64,000 bases of DNA from Actinomycetota bacterium (GCA_009773565.1 WSXY01000001.1:62001-126000), one strand, 5' to 3'. Shown: positions 14,376-25,300, numbered from the stretch's first letter. The notes: generated by a model not told the origin, from the letters alone. Made by a program: numbers and translations.

Positions 14376-14891
14376 TCAGTGATCTGGCATCTTCCAAGCC
14401 TCGGCGAGGTGCCGGATGAGGTTTTCCACAGGCATTTCGCCGGTGACGGTTGAATCTGATGTCTTGTCTGACGTACCGGGTGAAGTGGGCTTCACCCTTG
14501 CCGTGCTTGCATGGGTGAAGCCCACTTCACCCATGTCGTGCAGTGCGCTACACCCGTCCACCGCGCCCTGTGGAGAACTCCCCCGCGGTTGGTAGACCAG
14601 AGGCAGCGCCTCGATTGCTGCGACATTGATGACGAAACGGTTTGAGAATCCACGGTGCTTCTTGGTCTGCGGATCGGTGAACCGTCCGCCCTTGGCGACG
14701 ATTCGCACCAGATCGGCTGCGATGAGGTCGTTGACGTTGTTGATCGCGGAACGCCTTGAGCAGCCGAGCTTGCCCGCTAGCTCGTCGTACGACGGCCAGC
14801 AGAAGCCGTCGTCACTTGCCCGGTCGGCAAGGATCAGGAGTGTGAGCTTGAGATGGGGTTTGCCGCCGTAGCGCTTGATGACCGCGCCCAT
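14376..14891 (-). CDS. Winged-helix protein, putative replication initiator
   Basis: The protein has 171 residues from the ATG at 14889-14891, 20 bases after the excisionase-like gene. The N-terminal part (KPHLKLTLLILADRASDDGF, WPSYDELAGKLGCSRRSAIN) is an HTH_36-type winged helix found in plasmid and phage replication proteins and regulators. The C-terminal 70 residues are Ser/Thr/Pro-rich and low in predicted order. A 20-bp inverted repeat lies inside the coding region (14478-14532), as in replication genes that contain their own origin. A transcription regulator remains possible. Confidence 0.6.
   Translation of the reverse strand: MGAVIKRYGGKPHLKLTLLILADRASDDGFCWPSYDELAGKLGCSRRSAINNVNDLIAADLVRIVAKGGRFTDPQTKKHRGFSNRFVINVAAIEALPLVYQPRGSSPQGAVDGCSALHDMGEVGFTHASTARVKPTSPGTSDKTSDSTVTGEMPVENLIRHLAEAWKMPDH
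14478..14532. repeat. Nested 20-bp inverted repeats inside putative rep gene
   Basis: GGGTGAAGTGGGCTTCACCC at 14478-14497 and its exact reverse complement at 14513-14532 are separated by 15 bases. Each arm is itself a palindrome of GGGTGAAG/CTTCACCC, giving four 8-base half sites in alternating orientation. Such iteron-like, cruciform-forming repeats within an initiator gene suggest an internal origin. Confidence 0.6.
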
Positions 14892-14910
14892 GACCGAAAT
14901 GCTCAATGGA

Positions 14911-15270
14911 CTAGGTCGGGTCGCCTGGGGATTGTTCCGGCGGGATGTGCGAGATGGCCGCCTGCGTAACGCGGAGTCGTCCCCCCACGCGATACGTCGA
15001 AATCTCCCCCGAATGGATCTTTCTGCGCAGCCACTCGCGCGTGCAGTGAAGCACCTTGCAGGCCTCATCAATCGTGAGACCGTTCTCGTCGAGCTGCGCC
15101 GGTCCGATGCCGGCCGTCTCGCCTTCGAGCCCGTCCGTCCGATCAAGTGACGTCCCCTGCTCGGCGTCGCAGTGTGTGTCAGATCCGCAATTGTCTGAGA
15201 TCGTGTCGCCCCCCTCTGGTTGAAAACCGCAGCTAGCGCAAGCCTTGTCGGTAAGGTCCTCGTTAGACAT
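14911..15270 (-). CDS. Excisionase-like HTH protein with cysteine-rich N-terminus
   Basis: The 119-residue protein's last 50 residues are an HTH_17/excisionase domain (LTIDEACKVLHCTREWLRRK, then GEISTYRVGGRLRVTQAAI). The first 55 residues are unusual: acidic with six cysteines (ACASCGF...DNCGSDTHC), possibly metal binding. Xis proteins bend the attachment-site DNA and steer the integrase towards excision. The ATG at 15268-15270 overlaps the preceding gene by a few bases. A GTG two codons earlier is an alternative start. Confidence 0.65.
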   Translation of the reverse strand: MSNEDLTDKACASCGFQPEGGDTISDNCGSDTHCDAEQGTSLDRTDGLEGETAGIGPAQLDENGLTIDEACKVLHCTREWLRRKIHSGEISTYRVGGRLRVTQAAISHIPPEQSPGDPT

Positions 15271-15472
15271 CGGCACTGTCGCATTCGGTCGAGCGGTCCA
15301 TCATCTGCTCCAAGGCAGCGCGAGGAGTCCGCAGCTGTCGCCCGAGACGAATGGTCGGAACATCACCTGTGCGTGCGAGTTCGTAGACCGTATTCCTACT
15401 CAGTTGGAGCACAATGCACACTTCCTCCATGGTTAGGAGTTCACCGTATCCGGTGAGGCTACGGCCGCTCAT
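15263..15472 (-). CDS. Excisionase-family small HTH protein
   Basis: The 69-residue protein is a classical excisionase/HTH_17 domain: LLTMEEVCIVLQLSRNTVYE, then VPTIRLGRQLRTPRAALEQM. The ATG at 15470-15472 overlaps the preceding gene by 14 bases and uses AGGAAG nine bases upstream within it. It is a strong candidate for the element's recombination directionality factor, although the neighbouring 119-residue protein has the same fold. Confidence 0.8.
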   Translation of the reverse strand: MSGRSLTGYGELLTMEEVCIVLQLSRNTVYELARTGDVPTIRLGRQLRTPRAALEQMMDRSTECDSADV

Positions 15473-15674
15473 CGTTGTCGACTTCCTCAAGCAACTCTTC
15501 CGTATCGCCCGTGAACCCAAGAGCAGCGGCAAGCTTCTCGAGCTGCGACTGGTACGGTCGCCCGATGTAGCAACTCTCGATCTGCCCCACCGTTGCCGCA
15601 TGCATGAGGGCGATGCGAGCCAAAGCCGACCGGCTAAGCCCTTGGGCCTCCCGGAGCCTCTGAATCCTGAGCAT
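15459..15674 (-). CDS. XRE-family transcriptional regulator
   Basis: The 71-residue protein is a bare Cro/C1-type helix-turn-helix (IQRLREAQGLSRSALARIAL, then ATVGQIESCYIGRPYQSQLE) with a short acidic tail. The ATG at 15672-15674 has AAGG seven bases upstream; a longer frame up to 15824 would cross the divergent promoter region. It is transcribed divergently from the zinc-finger/integrase pair, so it probably controls both directions, the usual switch position in integrative elements. Confidence 0.75.
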   Translation of the reverse strand: MLRIQRLREAQGLSRSALARIALMHAATVGQIESCYIGRPYQSQLEKLAAALGFTGDTEELLEEVDNDERP

Positions 15675-15762
15675 CAATCCGCCTTTCCCTTGCAGACATT
15701 GTCCTATGCGAAGTATGTTGTCCGTGTCTGCATATAGGTAGACGGCTATGGAGGACAGAACT

Positions 15763-16662
15763 GTGACATCGCGAATCAGCTCGGTATCACCCGCCGCCCT
15801 CGTGGACTTCCAGTGGTGGCGCATGGCAGAAGGCCGATGGATCGGCCTTAAGAACCAGCGTCTATTGGCGGGCCACCCCGCAGATGATGGCTATCAGCCC
15901 CTGAAGAGCGAGCCGGCGCTGTTCCGGAGATTCGCGGATCAACGAGACTCTGAAGACGCTTTCGCGGCGTTCGCTGCCAGGTACGGCGATCTAGATGGCG
16001 GCGGCGTGGTGGTTGTCGACGACCACATGGCGACTGGCGAGGAGATGGCGAGCAGTGACCCGTTCCTCGTGTACTCGGAGGGTCGCAGCCTCCAGATCTG
16101 GCGGGGGCACCGCCAGATGCTCGCCTTCGCGGTTCGACTCTGGGACGCAATCAACGAAGGAAGGGCTGACGAGTTGATAGGTACGGATCTGCTCGTGAAG
16201 CCATACGACTCCCTCGTCGAGCCGGGCAAGCCCGCACCCAAGTACATGGTCTGGACACGCACCGCATCCGCGCAGCATGACCTGGGATTGACCACTCCGA
16301 AGACGTTCGACGAGCAGTTCGAGCCGGCCACGCCGCTCATGAAGGCAAGCCTTCCGGAAGTGGCGGCTCGTGCTGCTCTCGCCAATCTCGTGTCCGAGAT
16401 GTGCGCGACCGTGCGGGTGGTGATGCGAGTAACGAGCGCACAGCCGGGCGGTCTTCGACTCACATTCGAAGTTCGGTCGCTCATAGCGGCAATGTGGCTG
16501 CAGTTTGCGCTCGCGGTCGACGGGCAGCGAGAGTATCGCCCCTGTCCGGTCTGTGGCGACTGGTGGGATGCGACCGAGGCCCGGTCTGATAGGAAAACCT
16601 GCAGCGACCGATGTCGCAAGCGAATGCATCGCCAAGCAGTGTCTGGAGTAACCGGAGTATGA
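15763..16662 (+). CDS. Zinc-finger protein upstream of integrase
   Basis: The protein has 299 residues from a GTG at 15763 that has GGAGG eight bases upstream; the ATG at 15748 lies before that ribosome site and is less likely. The body is an unrecognised mixed alpha/beta domain. The C-terminus has a CGNR-like zinc finger, CPVCGDWWDATEARSDRKTC followed by SDRCRKRMHRQ (C-x2-C ... C-x3-C plus basic residues). Proteins of this layout often sit beside integrases in actinobacterial elements. The stop overlaps the integrase start (ATGA). Confidence 0.6.
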   Translation: MTSRISSVSPAALVDFQWWRMAEGRWIGLKNQRLLAGHPADDGYQPLKSEPALFRRFADQRDSEDAFAAFAARYGDLDGGGVVVVDDHMATGEEMASSDPFLVYSEGRSLQIWRGHRQMLAFAVRLWDAINEGRADELIGTDLLVKPYDSLVEPGKPAPKYMVWTRTASAQHDLGLTTPKTFDEQFEPATPLMKASLPEVAARAALANLVSEMCATVRVVMRVTSAQPGGLRLTFEVRSLIAAMWLQFALAVDGQREYRPCPVCGDWWDATEARSDRKTCSDRCRKRMHRQAVSGVTGV

Positions 16663-17954
16663 AAGGCCACGTGCAGCCCTACAAGAAGAACGGCGCGGTA
16701 GTCCGCAATCGGTGGCGAATCGCCATTGACCGTGGTCGAGACGGTGCAGGCAGTCGCCAACGGGACTACTACTACTTCACCGGATCAAAGGCTGCAGCCG
16801 ACCGGGAGATGAGACGACTACTCACCTCTGCCGACAAGGGTATGTACGTCAAGCCCGAAGGCCAGAGCGTGGCCGACTGGCTCGACACATGGATCAAGGA
16901 CTATGCGCCGATCGGACGGGCGGGCTCGACGCTCAAGGGTTATCAGGGAATCATCAGACGCTACCTGAAGCCCGAGCTGGGACAGCTGCGACTTCAGAAG
17001 TTGAGCGCAGAGGCCATCCAGGCGCTGTACACACGCATGCAGCTACCCAAGGCGAACGGCGGACTCGGGCTTTCGGCACGCACCGTGATTCAGACACACG
17101 CCGTGCTGCACAAGGCCCTTTCGCAGGCCGTAAGGCTGGATAGGATCGCGTTCAATCCGGCTGACACCGAACGTGGAGTCGAACTGCCGCGACCGAAGCG
17201 ACATCGAGTCGAGGTACTCAGCGAACACAAGGTTGCCGAGCTTCTGAATGCGGTTGCGGGGACTCGACTGCATCTGCCCGTACTGCTCGCTGTCACGACT
17301 GGGATGCGCCGCGGCGAGATCCTGGCGCTTTCCTGGGATGACGTCGACCTAGTGCGTGGCACGATCTCGGTCGTGCGGGCGTGGGATGAGGGGTCCAACG
17401 GCTACCAACTCAAGGATCCGAAGAGTGAGAGGTCGCGCCGAACCATTGAGGTACCGGCGATCTTAGTCGACGCGCTCGCGTTCGCGAAGAACGAACACGA
17501 GGAGCGCCGCGCACGTCGAGAACTCGCCGGCGAGGGCTACCAGCTTGAGTACGGACCACTCGTCTTCACTGAAGAGGACGGCGAGCCGTGGTGGCCGTCG
17601 CGTTTCGAGTGGGTCTGGCAGGAGTTCAGAAAGTCCTCGCGTCTGGCACCGCGGTTTCACGACCTGCGCCACACTGCGCTATCGCTCATGCTCAGACAGG
17701 GCAACAGCCCGAAGGTCGTCCAAGAGATTGCCGGTCACCACTCTTCGGCATACACGATGGACACCTACTGCTGGTCCGATCGCCGCACCCAGAGAGCCGC
17801 GGCCGACAGCATCGGCGACCTGTTCAGCGGCGCCTTGGGTGCAATGGAAATCAAATCGGGCGACAAATCGGGCGACAAATCAGAGGCCGTACCCACTCTG
17901 ACCTGCGAACAAATGGTGCCCCCAAGGGAATTCGAATCCCTGTTGCCGCCTTGA
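16659..17954 (+). CDS. int: Tyrosine site-specific integrase
   Basis: This 431-residue phage-type integrase has an N-terminal AP2-like arm-binding domain (RWRIAIDRGRDG, YYYFTGSKAAADREMRRL), a SAM-like core-binding domain (about 65-165) and a catalytic domain with Arg in TGMRRGE (about 214), HDLRHTA (about 333), GHHSSAYTMDTYCW and the nucleophile Tyr at about 370. The last 13 codons (VPPREFESLLPP) and the stop are read from the antisense strand of the tRNA-Glu gene, so the attachment core forms part of the coding sequence. It is not an IntI: the catalytic domain lacks the extra integron-specific patch as far as can be judged. Confidence 0.95.
   Translation: MKGHVQPYKKNGAVVRNRWRIAIDRGRDGAGSRQRDYYYFTGSKAAADREMRRLLTSADKGMYVKPEGQSVADWLDTWIKDYAPIGRAGSTLKGYQGIIRRYLKPELGQLRLQKLSAEAIQALYTRMQLPKANGGLGLSARTVIQTHAVLHKALSQAVRLDRIAFNPADTERGVELPRPKRHRVEVLSEHKVAELLNAVAGTRLHLPVLLAVTTGMRRGEILALSWDDVDLVRGTISVVRAWDEGSNGYQLKDPKSERSRRTIEVPAILVDALAFAKNEHEERRARRELAGEGYQLEYGPLVFTEEDGEPWWPSRFEWVWQEFRKSSRLAPRFHDLRHTALSLMLRQGNSPKVVQEIAGHHSSAYTMDTYCWSDRRTQRAAADSIGDLFSGALGAMEIKSGDKSGDKSEAVPTLTCEQMVPPREFESLLPP
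17914..17954. other. Attachment site core within tRNA-Glu 3' end
   Basis: The integrase coding region runs into the tRNA gene up to the stop at 17952-17954. This implies that at least the CCA end, T arm and variable loop belong to the sequence duplicated on integration. The exact core length requires the other att copy, which lies outside the window. Confidence 0.6.
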
Positions 17955-17989
17955 AAGGGCGGAGTCCTTGGCCACTAGACGATGGGGGC
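17914..17989 (-). tRNA. tRNA-Glu (anticodon TTC)
   Basis: The 76-base cloverleaf includes an encoded CCA. The acceptor GCCCCCA pairs with TGGGGGC. The anticodon stem CCGCC/GGCGG encloses the loop CTTTCAA, giving anticodon TTC. The T arm contains GATTCGAATTC-type pairing. It lies 13 bases before tRNA-Lys on the same strand and serves as the integration target of the element. Confidence 0.95.
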
Positions 17990-18002
17990 CTATGAAAGTA
18001 TG

Positions 18003-18078
18003 TGGTGGGCCGTATAGGGATCGAACCTATGACCTTGGGATTAAAAGTCCCCTGCTCTACCAACTGAGCTAACGGCCC
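18003..18078 (-). tRNA. tRNA-Lys (anticodon TTT)
   Basis: The acceptor GGGCCGT pairs with ACGGCCC, CCA is encoded, and the anticodon stem GGGGA/TCCCA encloses loop CTTTTAA with anticodon TTT. The T-arm GGTTCGATCC is present. It is co-transcribed with tRNA-Glu from the promoter at 18135-18164. Confidence 0.95.
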
Positions 18079-18134
18079 TCGTTCGAGCACATTCCGTGCC
18101 CACGCGCGACCTACCGGCCGAAAGCGCAACGCGT

Positions 18135-18164
18135 AGTGTAGCCCACGGCGGAACCGAGGGTCAA
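18135..18164 (-). promoter_or_regulatory. Promoter of tRNA-Lys/tRNA-Glu operon
   Basis: The minus-strand reading is TTGACC, an 18-base spacer and TACACT, about 57 bases upstream of the tRNA-Lys 5' end. Both hexamers are close to the housekeeping sigma consensus, which is expected for stable RNA. Confidence 0.6.
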
Positions 18165-18191
18165 CGTAGACGGCGTAATCCACCGGAGCGG

Positions 18192-18461
18192 TCACCGAGG
18201 GCGATATACGTCGGCCCGGTGGTCGATGCGTGTGACGAGAACGACCTGATCAGTCTCGATGATCCGATACATGACGCGATACATCCCGACTCGAGCAGCA
18301 TGAAGTCCGACGAGATCATCTCGCAGCGGCTTGCCAACACGCCACGGGTTCTCGATAAGCGGACCCTGGACGAAAGCCACGACAGCCGCCGCAAAGCGCA
18401 GAGGGAGTCGGCCAAGTGCACGGCGCGCCGAGGGAACGATGCGCAGCTCATACGAGCTCAC
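18192..18461 (-). CDS. RelE/ParE-family toxin
   Basis: The 89-residue protein has the RelE fold pattern: LRIVPSARRALGRLP, then ENPWRVGKPLRDDLVGLHAA, and the C-terminal YRVMYRIIETDQVVLVTRIDHR. RelE toxins cleave mRNA in the ribosomal A site, while ParE-type members poison gyrase; the YRVxYRI and HR residues favour a RelE-type nuclease. It lies six bases downstream of the Phd-type antitoxin, forming a type II module just outside the integrated element. Confidence 0.85.
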   Translation of the reverse strand: MSSYELRIVPSARRALGRLPLRFAAAVVAFVQGPLIENPWRVGKPLRDDLVGLHAARVGMYRVMYRIIETDQVVLVTRIDHRADVYRPR

Positions 18462-18467
18462 GCGGCA

Positions 18468-18764
18468 TCACTCCCGACGATTCTCGAGGTCTCGCTTGAT
18501 GTCTTCGATCGTGTAGTACTTGCCTGCGGCGTAATCGGCCTCGGCCTGCTTCAGATCATCCAGCAGGCCCGGCGTTGCCAGGGCATCGAGCGTCTCCATG
18601 ATGCTCTCGTACTCGTCAACGCCGATAACCAATGCGGCGGGCTTACCGCGCCTCGTGATGACGACGTGCTCTTGCGTGGCCTCGACCTCATCGATGATCT
18701 CCGAGAGGTGCGCCTTGGTATGTGCTAATGAGTAGTGTTCTGTCATGACCTGAATTGTAGTCAT
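18468..18764 (-). CDS. Phd/YefM-family antitoxin
   Basis: The 98-residue protein has a Phd/YefM N-terminus (YSLAHTKAHLSEIIDEVEAT, HVVITRRGKPAALVIGVDEYES) that dimerises and binds its own operator, and a flexible acidic C-terminus (QAEADYAAGKYYTIEDIKRD) expected to wrap around the toxin. The ATG at 18762-18764 has AGGAG five bases upstream; a second ATG six codons in is less well placed. Autoregulation of the pair is typical of the family. Confidence 0.85.
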   Translation of the reverse strand: MTTIQVMTEHYSLAHTKAHLSEIIDEVEATQEHVVITRRGKPAALVIGVDEYESIMETLDALATPGLLDDLKQAEADYAAGKYYTIEDIKRDLENRRE

Positions 18765-18866
18765 ATCATCTCCTGCCGACAAGGTCTGCAGGAGCAACGC
18801 TACCAGAACAGGCTAAGCAGAATCTGAACGGAATCTATCCCGAGCAAATAGGCCCTATGACGTCGC

Positions 18867-20423
<1,557 letters not shown>

Positions 20424-20491
20424 GAAGATGCCCCTTCCGAGATGATTTGTCGCGACCATTGTGCAACAGAAACCGTTGCCGTGCGGGTCCG

Positions 20492-21163
20492 TTACTCCGC
20501 AGCCTTGATGCGGACCTTCCGACCTTCGATGGCGAGACGACCTTCGGCAAAGAGTCGCACAGCATCCACGACAAGCCGGTGCTCGACCTCGTGAATCTTC
20601 GCCTCAAGCGTTGCTACAGTTTCGTCCTCCGCAACACGGATCGGCTCCTGCGCGATGATCGGTCCGCGGTCGAACACCTCATCGGCGAAGTGCACGGTCA
20701 CGCCGGTGATCTTCACGCCGTGCTCGAATGCGTCTTTGATGGCCGACGCGCCCGCGAATGACGGCAGTAGTGCCGGATGCAGGTTCATCACAGCACCGGG
20801 GAATGCGGTGAGCACTTCCTGGCCGAGGAGACGCATATAGCCAGCCATGACGACGAGACCGACTCCGTGCTGCATGAGCGCTGCGGTGAGCGCGTGGTTG
20901 TAAGCGGCAATCGTGGTGTACGCCGTGCGGTCGACGTAGACGGTAGCGATGCCGGCCCGCCGCGCGCGCTCGAGACCAAACGCGTCGGGCTTGTTCGAGA
21001 TGACGACCGCGACGACTGCGTCGATGGTGCCATCGGCGCACGCATCAATAAGCGCCTGCAGGTTCGTGCCGCTTCCCGAGATGAGCACGCCGATGTGGAG
21101 ACGCTCATCGGTATCGACCGGCGGAAAGAACCCGGCGTCCTCGTGGAACATGCTGTCATCCAT
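20492..21163 (-). CDS. purN: PurN, GAR formyltransferase
   Basis: The 223-residue enzyme transfers the formyl group of 10-formyl-THF to GAR. Recognisable parts are [19 protein letters not shown] (phosphate loop), [20 protein letters not shown], the catalytic [10 protein letters not shown] (Asn-His) and [17 protein letters not shown]. About 20 extra residues precede the usual start. The ATG at 21161-21163 overlaps the purM stop by eight bases and has GGGGAGG upstream. Confidence 0.95.
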   Translation of the reverse strand: MDDSMFHEDAGFFPPVDTDERLHIGVLISGSGTNLQALIDACADGTIDAVVAVVISNKPDAFGLERARRAGIATVYVDRTAYTTIAAYNHALTAALMQHGVGLVVMAGYMRLLGQEVLTAFPGAVMNLHPALLPSFAGASAIKDAFEHGVKITGVTVHFADEVFDRGPIIAQEPIRVAEDETVATLEAKIHEVEHRLVVDAVRLFAEGRLAIEGRKVRIKAAE

Positions 21164-22211
21164 AGATGACCTCCCCGTTTCCGGCGACGATCTCGCCGAT
21201 CTCCGAGACTGTCTCGCCGGCGGCAATCAGTGCGGCGGCCGCGCGTGGCGCCTCTGATGGGTCGAGTATGAGCGCGAAACCGACGCCCATGTTGAACGTG
21301 CGGAGCATTTCGTCGTCGGGAAGTGCCGCGGCGGCCTGGATGAGATCGAAGACCGCCGGCACCTTCCACGATCCGCGCACCAGTCGCGCGTCGCAGGTCT
21401 TGGGCAGGGCACGGTTGAGGTTCTCGGTGATGCCCCCGCCGGTGATGTGCGCCATCCCCTTCACCTTCACGCCAGAGCGCAGCAGCTCGAGAATCGCTTT
21501 CACGTAGATGCGCGTCGGCTCGAGCAGCGCTTCGCCAAGCGTACGCCCGCCAAGATCGATACGGGGGAGCGTGATCTCGCCCTCGTGTCCATCAACGAGC
21601 ACGCGCCGGATCAGCGAGAAGCCGTTGCTGTGCGCACCGCTGGAGCCCAGCCCCAGCACCACGTCGCCGGGCACGATCGTCGACCCGTCGATCGCCTTCG
21701 GCCGGTCGACGACGCCCACGCAGAAACCGGACAGGTCGTAATCATCGGCATCCATGACACCCGGGTGCTCGGCCATCTCGCCACCGACAAGCGAGCAACC
21801 GGCCTGGCGACACCCCTCAGCGATACCCGAAACGATCGAGGCTGTGAGCGTCCCGTCCAGCTTGCCGACCGCGATGTAATCGAGGAAGAAGAGCGGCTCC
21901 GCACCGGTCACGAGGATGTCGTTCACGCACATCGCTACCAGGTCGATGCCCACGGTATCGTGCTTACCGAGCAGCGCTGCAAGCTTGAGCTTCGTGCCCA
22001 CGCCGTCAGTGCCGCTCACCATGACCGGTTCGTCCATCTCCTTGAATGCCACTGCCGAGAACATCCCGCCGAAGCCACCGATATCACCGATCACCTCGGG
22101 ACGATACGTCGAGCGCACGGCCTCGCGGATGCCCTCCACCGCACGGGCACCTTCGTCGATGTCGACGCCGGCCTCGCGGTATGAGATGGGCTTGTCTGGC
22201 GTGTCGGTCAT
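21156..22211 (-). CDS. purM: PurM, AIR synthetase
   Basis: The 351-residue phosphoribosylformylglycinamidine cyclo-ligase converts FGAM to AIR with ATP. It has [19 protein letters not shown] at the N-terminus, the FGGMFS loop, [13 protein letters not shown], the [19 protein letters not shown] motif and the [16 protein letters not shown] motif. Start chosen at 22209-22211 with GGAGGG close upstream. It is followed by overlapping purN. Confidence 0.96.
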   Translation of the reverse strand: MTDTPDKPISYREAGVDIDEGARAVEGIREAVRSTYRPEVIGDIGGFGGMFSAVAFKEMDEPVMVSGTDGVGTKLKLAALLGKHDTVGIDLVAMCVNDILVTGAEPLFFLDYIAVGKLDGTLTASIVSGIAEGCRQAGCSLVGGEMAEHPGVMDADDYDLSGFCVGVVDRPKAIDGSTIVPGDVVLGLGSSGAHSNGFSLIRRVLVDGHEGEITLPRIDLGGRTLGEALLEPTRIYVKAILELLRSGVKVKGMAHITGGGITENLNRALPKTCDARLVRGSWKVPAVFDLIQAAAALPDDEMLRTFNMGVGFALILDPSEAPRAAAALIAAGETVSEIGEIVAGNGEVIYG

Positions 22212-22286
22212 GCGGCCCTCCGGCTCGACGGTTCTTGTTGGCTGACATGATACCAGCGCGGGGGTGACTCGCACGGGAGAAAACAA

Positions 22287-22314
22287 AGAAGGCCGGGGTC
22301 TCCCCCGGCCTTCT
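22287..22314 (-). terminator. Rho-independent terminator of the subtilisin-CWB2 gene
   Basis: Arms AGAAGGCCGGGG and CCCCGGCCTTCT (12 bp) are followed on the minus strand by TTTGTTTTC. It lies 17 bases after the stop at 22331 and before purM, so it separates the exoprotein gene from the purM-purN-purH unit. Confidence 0.8.
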
Positions 22315-22330
22315 CGTGACAAGTTAGCGC

Positions 22331-25300
22331 CTACATACCTTTGAAGATCGCGATAATCTCCTGCATAACATCATCGGAGACCGCACCCGGGCCACCGAGG
22401 ACGTCGAGCTTCGTGATTCCCGGTGCATTCATGAGGAGCGCATCAGCGGCCGGGGTGCTCAAAGCATCCGGACTCGTGAGCAGCATGACGCCGCCCTCAT
22501 GTCCGATTGCCGAGGCACCCGAGAGCGCGTCAGCGAAGTTCGTACCTGTTGCAACGCCGGTGTAGGCAAAGGATGCCCAACCTGCGTCGGCTGCATACGT
22601 GGCGACGGCGGCGGCGGTCTCGTAGCGATCCTTTCCGGCAATCCGCTCCCACGTGCAGTCCACGCGCCAGTCCACGTCGGCATCCGGCAGGGCACCCGAG
22701 CCACCGATCACGTAGGCCCGCGTGTATGTGTCATCGCCAACTCCGGAGAACAATGAATCAGAACTACCCGGACGTACAAGCAAGATGGGCATCTTGCGCG
22801 CGTACGCGATGGGCGCGGACGCGAGCGCGTCAGGGAAGTTGAGACCTGACACCACAAACGTCTCGCCACAGAAGTCAGCGCCCTGGAAGGCGATGATGGC
22901 ATCGGCAACAGCGCGTGATGTCGAATAGCGGTTGGCACCGGCGATACGGCTAACCGTAACGCGCGTCGCAATCCGGAGGCTGTCAGCGACAGTCTCTGCG
23001 ACCGCCCCCTCACCGCCGACGATGATGACGCTGCTCGCACCGAGGCGCTCGATTTCGGCCGCAACGCCGTCTGACAGCTTCATGGGATCCGTAAGCAGAA
23101 TCGGTGCGTCGTAGCAGCCAGCAAGCCCGGCCGCAGAGATCGCGTCCGCATAGCCCTGACCCGACACAAGAATGACGGTCTCAGCTGTGTCGTAGTGCGC
23201 GCCGCTCACCACAAGCGCGGTGCTGTAGCGATTGCTACCCGCGCGCCTGACAACACCCTCATTCGGCACCGATGAAACCGCTTCTGGCTTGAGGCTCTCA
23301 TGCCCGACACCGTCTACGGCAGTCACGGCGAAGAAGTACTCCTGTCCGGAATCCAGTCCTCCGGCAACATACTCGGGTGTGTCGGCGGGTACGTCATTGA
23401 CCTGAACCCACGGTCCGGTCGCACTGTCGGCCTGATACACATTCCAGCCGATGACCGACTCGTCTTCCGGAAGATCCCAGTTAAGACGCACCGAGTAGTT
23501 CAGGTTGGAGGCAGCTAAACCCACGGGAGCGTCCGGCGTGTTCAGATCGTAGTAGACGTTGTTGAAGCACTCGAGCACGTTTCCGCTGGAGTCGCGATAC
23601 TCGGCGATCACCGGTCGGATGCCATCGGCACTAGAGAGCGTCAGGCTCTTGGTTGATGCGTATGGTTCGCGCGCGGTCCAAGCGCCCTCGCAGTTGAAAC
23701 GCATATCCACAGCGCCGGTCACATCGGAAACCACGGTCACCGCGGTGCTTGTCGTAAACGCTATCGTCTCGCCGGTGACGGGGCTCAGATAGGAGTCGAG
23801 GCCCTCGAAGGAGAAGGTGCCGACCGGAGCCTCGGTGTCGACGATGATACTCACCTCGGAGGCGCCAGAAACGTTAGCGGAAGCGTCATAGGCGAACACC
23901 GCATAGTACGCGCGGGTTCCGGTCGGCTCACTCATAACCTCGAAGTCGGTCACGGACGCCCCGGTGCCGTCGTACACGACAACAGCGCTCGGATCATCGA
24001 CTGCCGTTGGCGTCGTATCCGTGCGGCGGAGGACCTTGATGCCCGAGAACTGCCACGGCGCGGGGTTCATCCACCCCAGCGTAACAGCGCCATCTGCCAT
24101 GACCGCCTCGAGGAATTCCACCGGATCGGGAGCGATGCTGTCGCTCACCAGTGCTGAGTCAAACGATCCCTCCGACCAGTTCTGATTCTCATCGACCGAG
24201 AAGGCGCCATAGTACGCCGTCTTACCACTGGGAAGGCCGACGTCAGAGAATGCACCGGCGGTCCCCTCGTAGACGACGACAGCCTCGGCGTCATCGGGAC
24301 CAGTCGGAGCCGTGTCCATGCGACGCAGAACGCGAGTAAGGGCGAAATCAACATCAGTCGAGTCGGTCCACGACAGAGCAACGTCGCCGTCACTTCCAGC
24401 AACAGCGGCAAAGCCCGCCGGAGCTGCCGGGGCGATCGCGTCGCTCGTGATCTTGACGTTCTTCACATAGCCCCATGCCGAGGAGACATCGTTGAGATTC
24501 GCGCGTACGCGGAACCACACATCCGGGCTCTCCACTGCGGGAACGGTGTAATCAAGGTCATAGACGCCGGCCGCAGTTGTTCCGAGCGGCGTGAACGTGT
24601 GACCGGTAACCGTGATGTCATCGATGTAGAGCGCATCGTCCGAAGAATCTGTCGCTTCGGGCGACGTAGCGCACTCCAGAGAGAGTTCATGCACGCCGGC
24701 AGGGACCTCCGCTTCGAAGCGCTGCCAGTCGGTCGGTGAGTCCAGATACGCGATCTGCATGCCATCGATCCCGATCCAGCCGTTCGTCATGAACGCCTCT
24801 CCGCCCATCTTGGCCCAGAGCGCCAGGGTCGCACCACCCGCAGGTACATCCACCGTCGTCGTCGCGACTGCGTACTGCCCCGGTGTCAGATCGCCACTCC
24901 AGGCGGCGTAGGTGCCGGAGTGCGCGGAGGTCGTGATTCCCCACGCAACGTCACCGAACGTCGAATAGCCCAGCGTTCCGTCCTCGAAATCATCAGACCA
25001 GGCGACTTCCGGGAGGCCGATTTCGGCTTCAAAGGTAGCCTCGGTTGAACCGCCTGCAGCGGGGGCCCAACTGAGGATCCCGCTCGAGAGGCTGCGGAGC
25101 GCCGTGCCGCTTCGTGGCGAGGTGATTGTTGGGCGACCAGGATACGTCTCAAAGGCGCTCGCAAGGTTGAGCCGACCGCCGCTGACGGTCTTACCATCGA
25201 GCGCAGGAAGCGGGTCAACGGTATTCTCCAGCCGTGCCCGTATCTCGCCCGAGTTCGCTCCGGGAAGCGCTGACATCAGGAGCGCCGCAGCGCCGCTCAC

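Larger units (their letters stand above)
1..17954. mobile_element. Integrative mobilisable/conjugative element (right part)
   Basis: The block runs from the window edge to the 3' end of a tRNA-Glu gene. It carries a tyrosine integrase whose last codons lie in the tRNA, excisionase-like proteins, a relaxase, ParA/ParB and a hairpin-rich candidate oriT. Nearly all genes except the integrase and its neighbour are on the minus strand, and no housekeeping gene occurs inside. I did not find a second copy of the tRNA 3' end within the window, so the left attachment site is inferred to lie beyond position 1. Whether the element encodes its own type IV secretion system or is only mobilisable cannot be decided here. 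Confidence 0.85.

Noticed and set aside
15748-15762. ATG at 15748 as start of the zinc-finger gene
   Set aside because: The best ribosome site (GGAGG, 15750-15754) overlaps and follows this ATG and fits the GTG at 15763.
1-17913. Second att copy (3' end of tRNA-Glu) inside the window
   Set aside because: No stretch resembling GGTGCCCCCAAGGG with the following T-arm sequence was noticed on either strand by eye.
16659-17954. Integrase considered as an integron integrase (IntI)
   Set aside because: Domain layout (AP2-like arm-binding plus SAM-like domains) and tRNA attachment fit a phage/ICE integrase; the IntI-specific patch is not seen.
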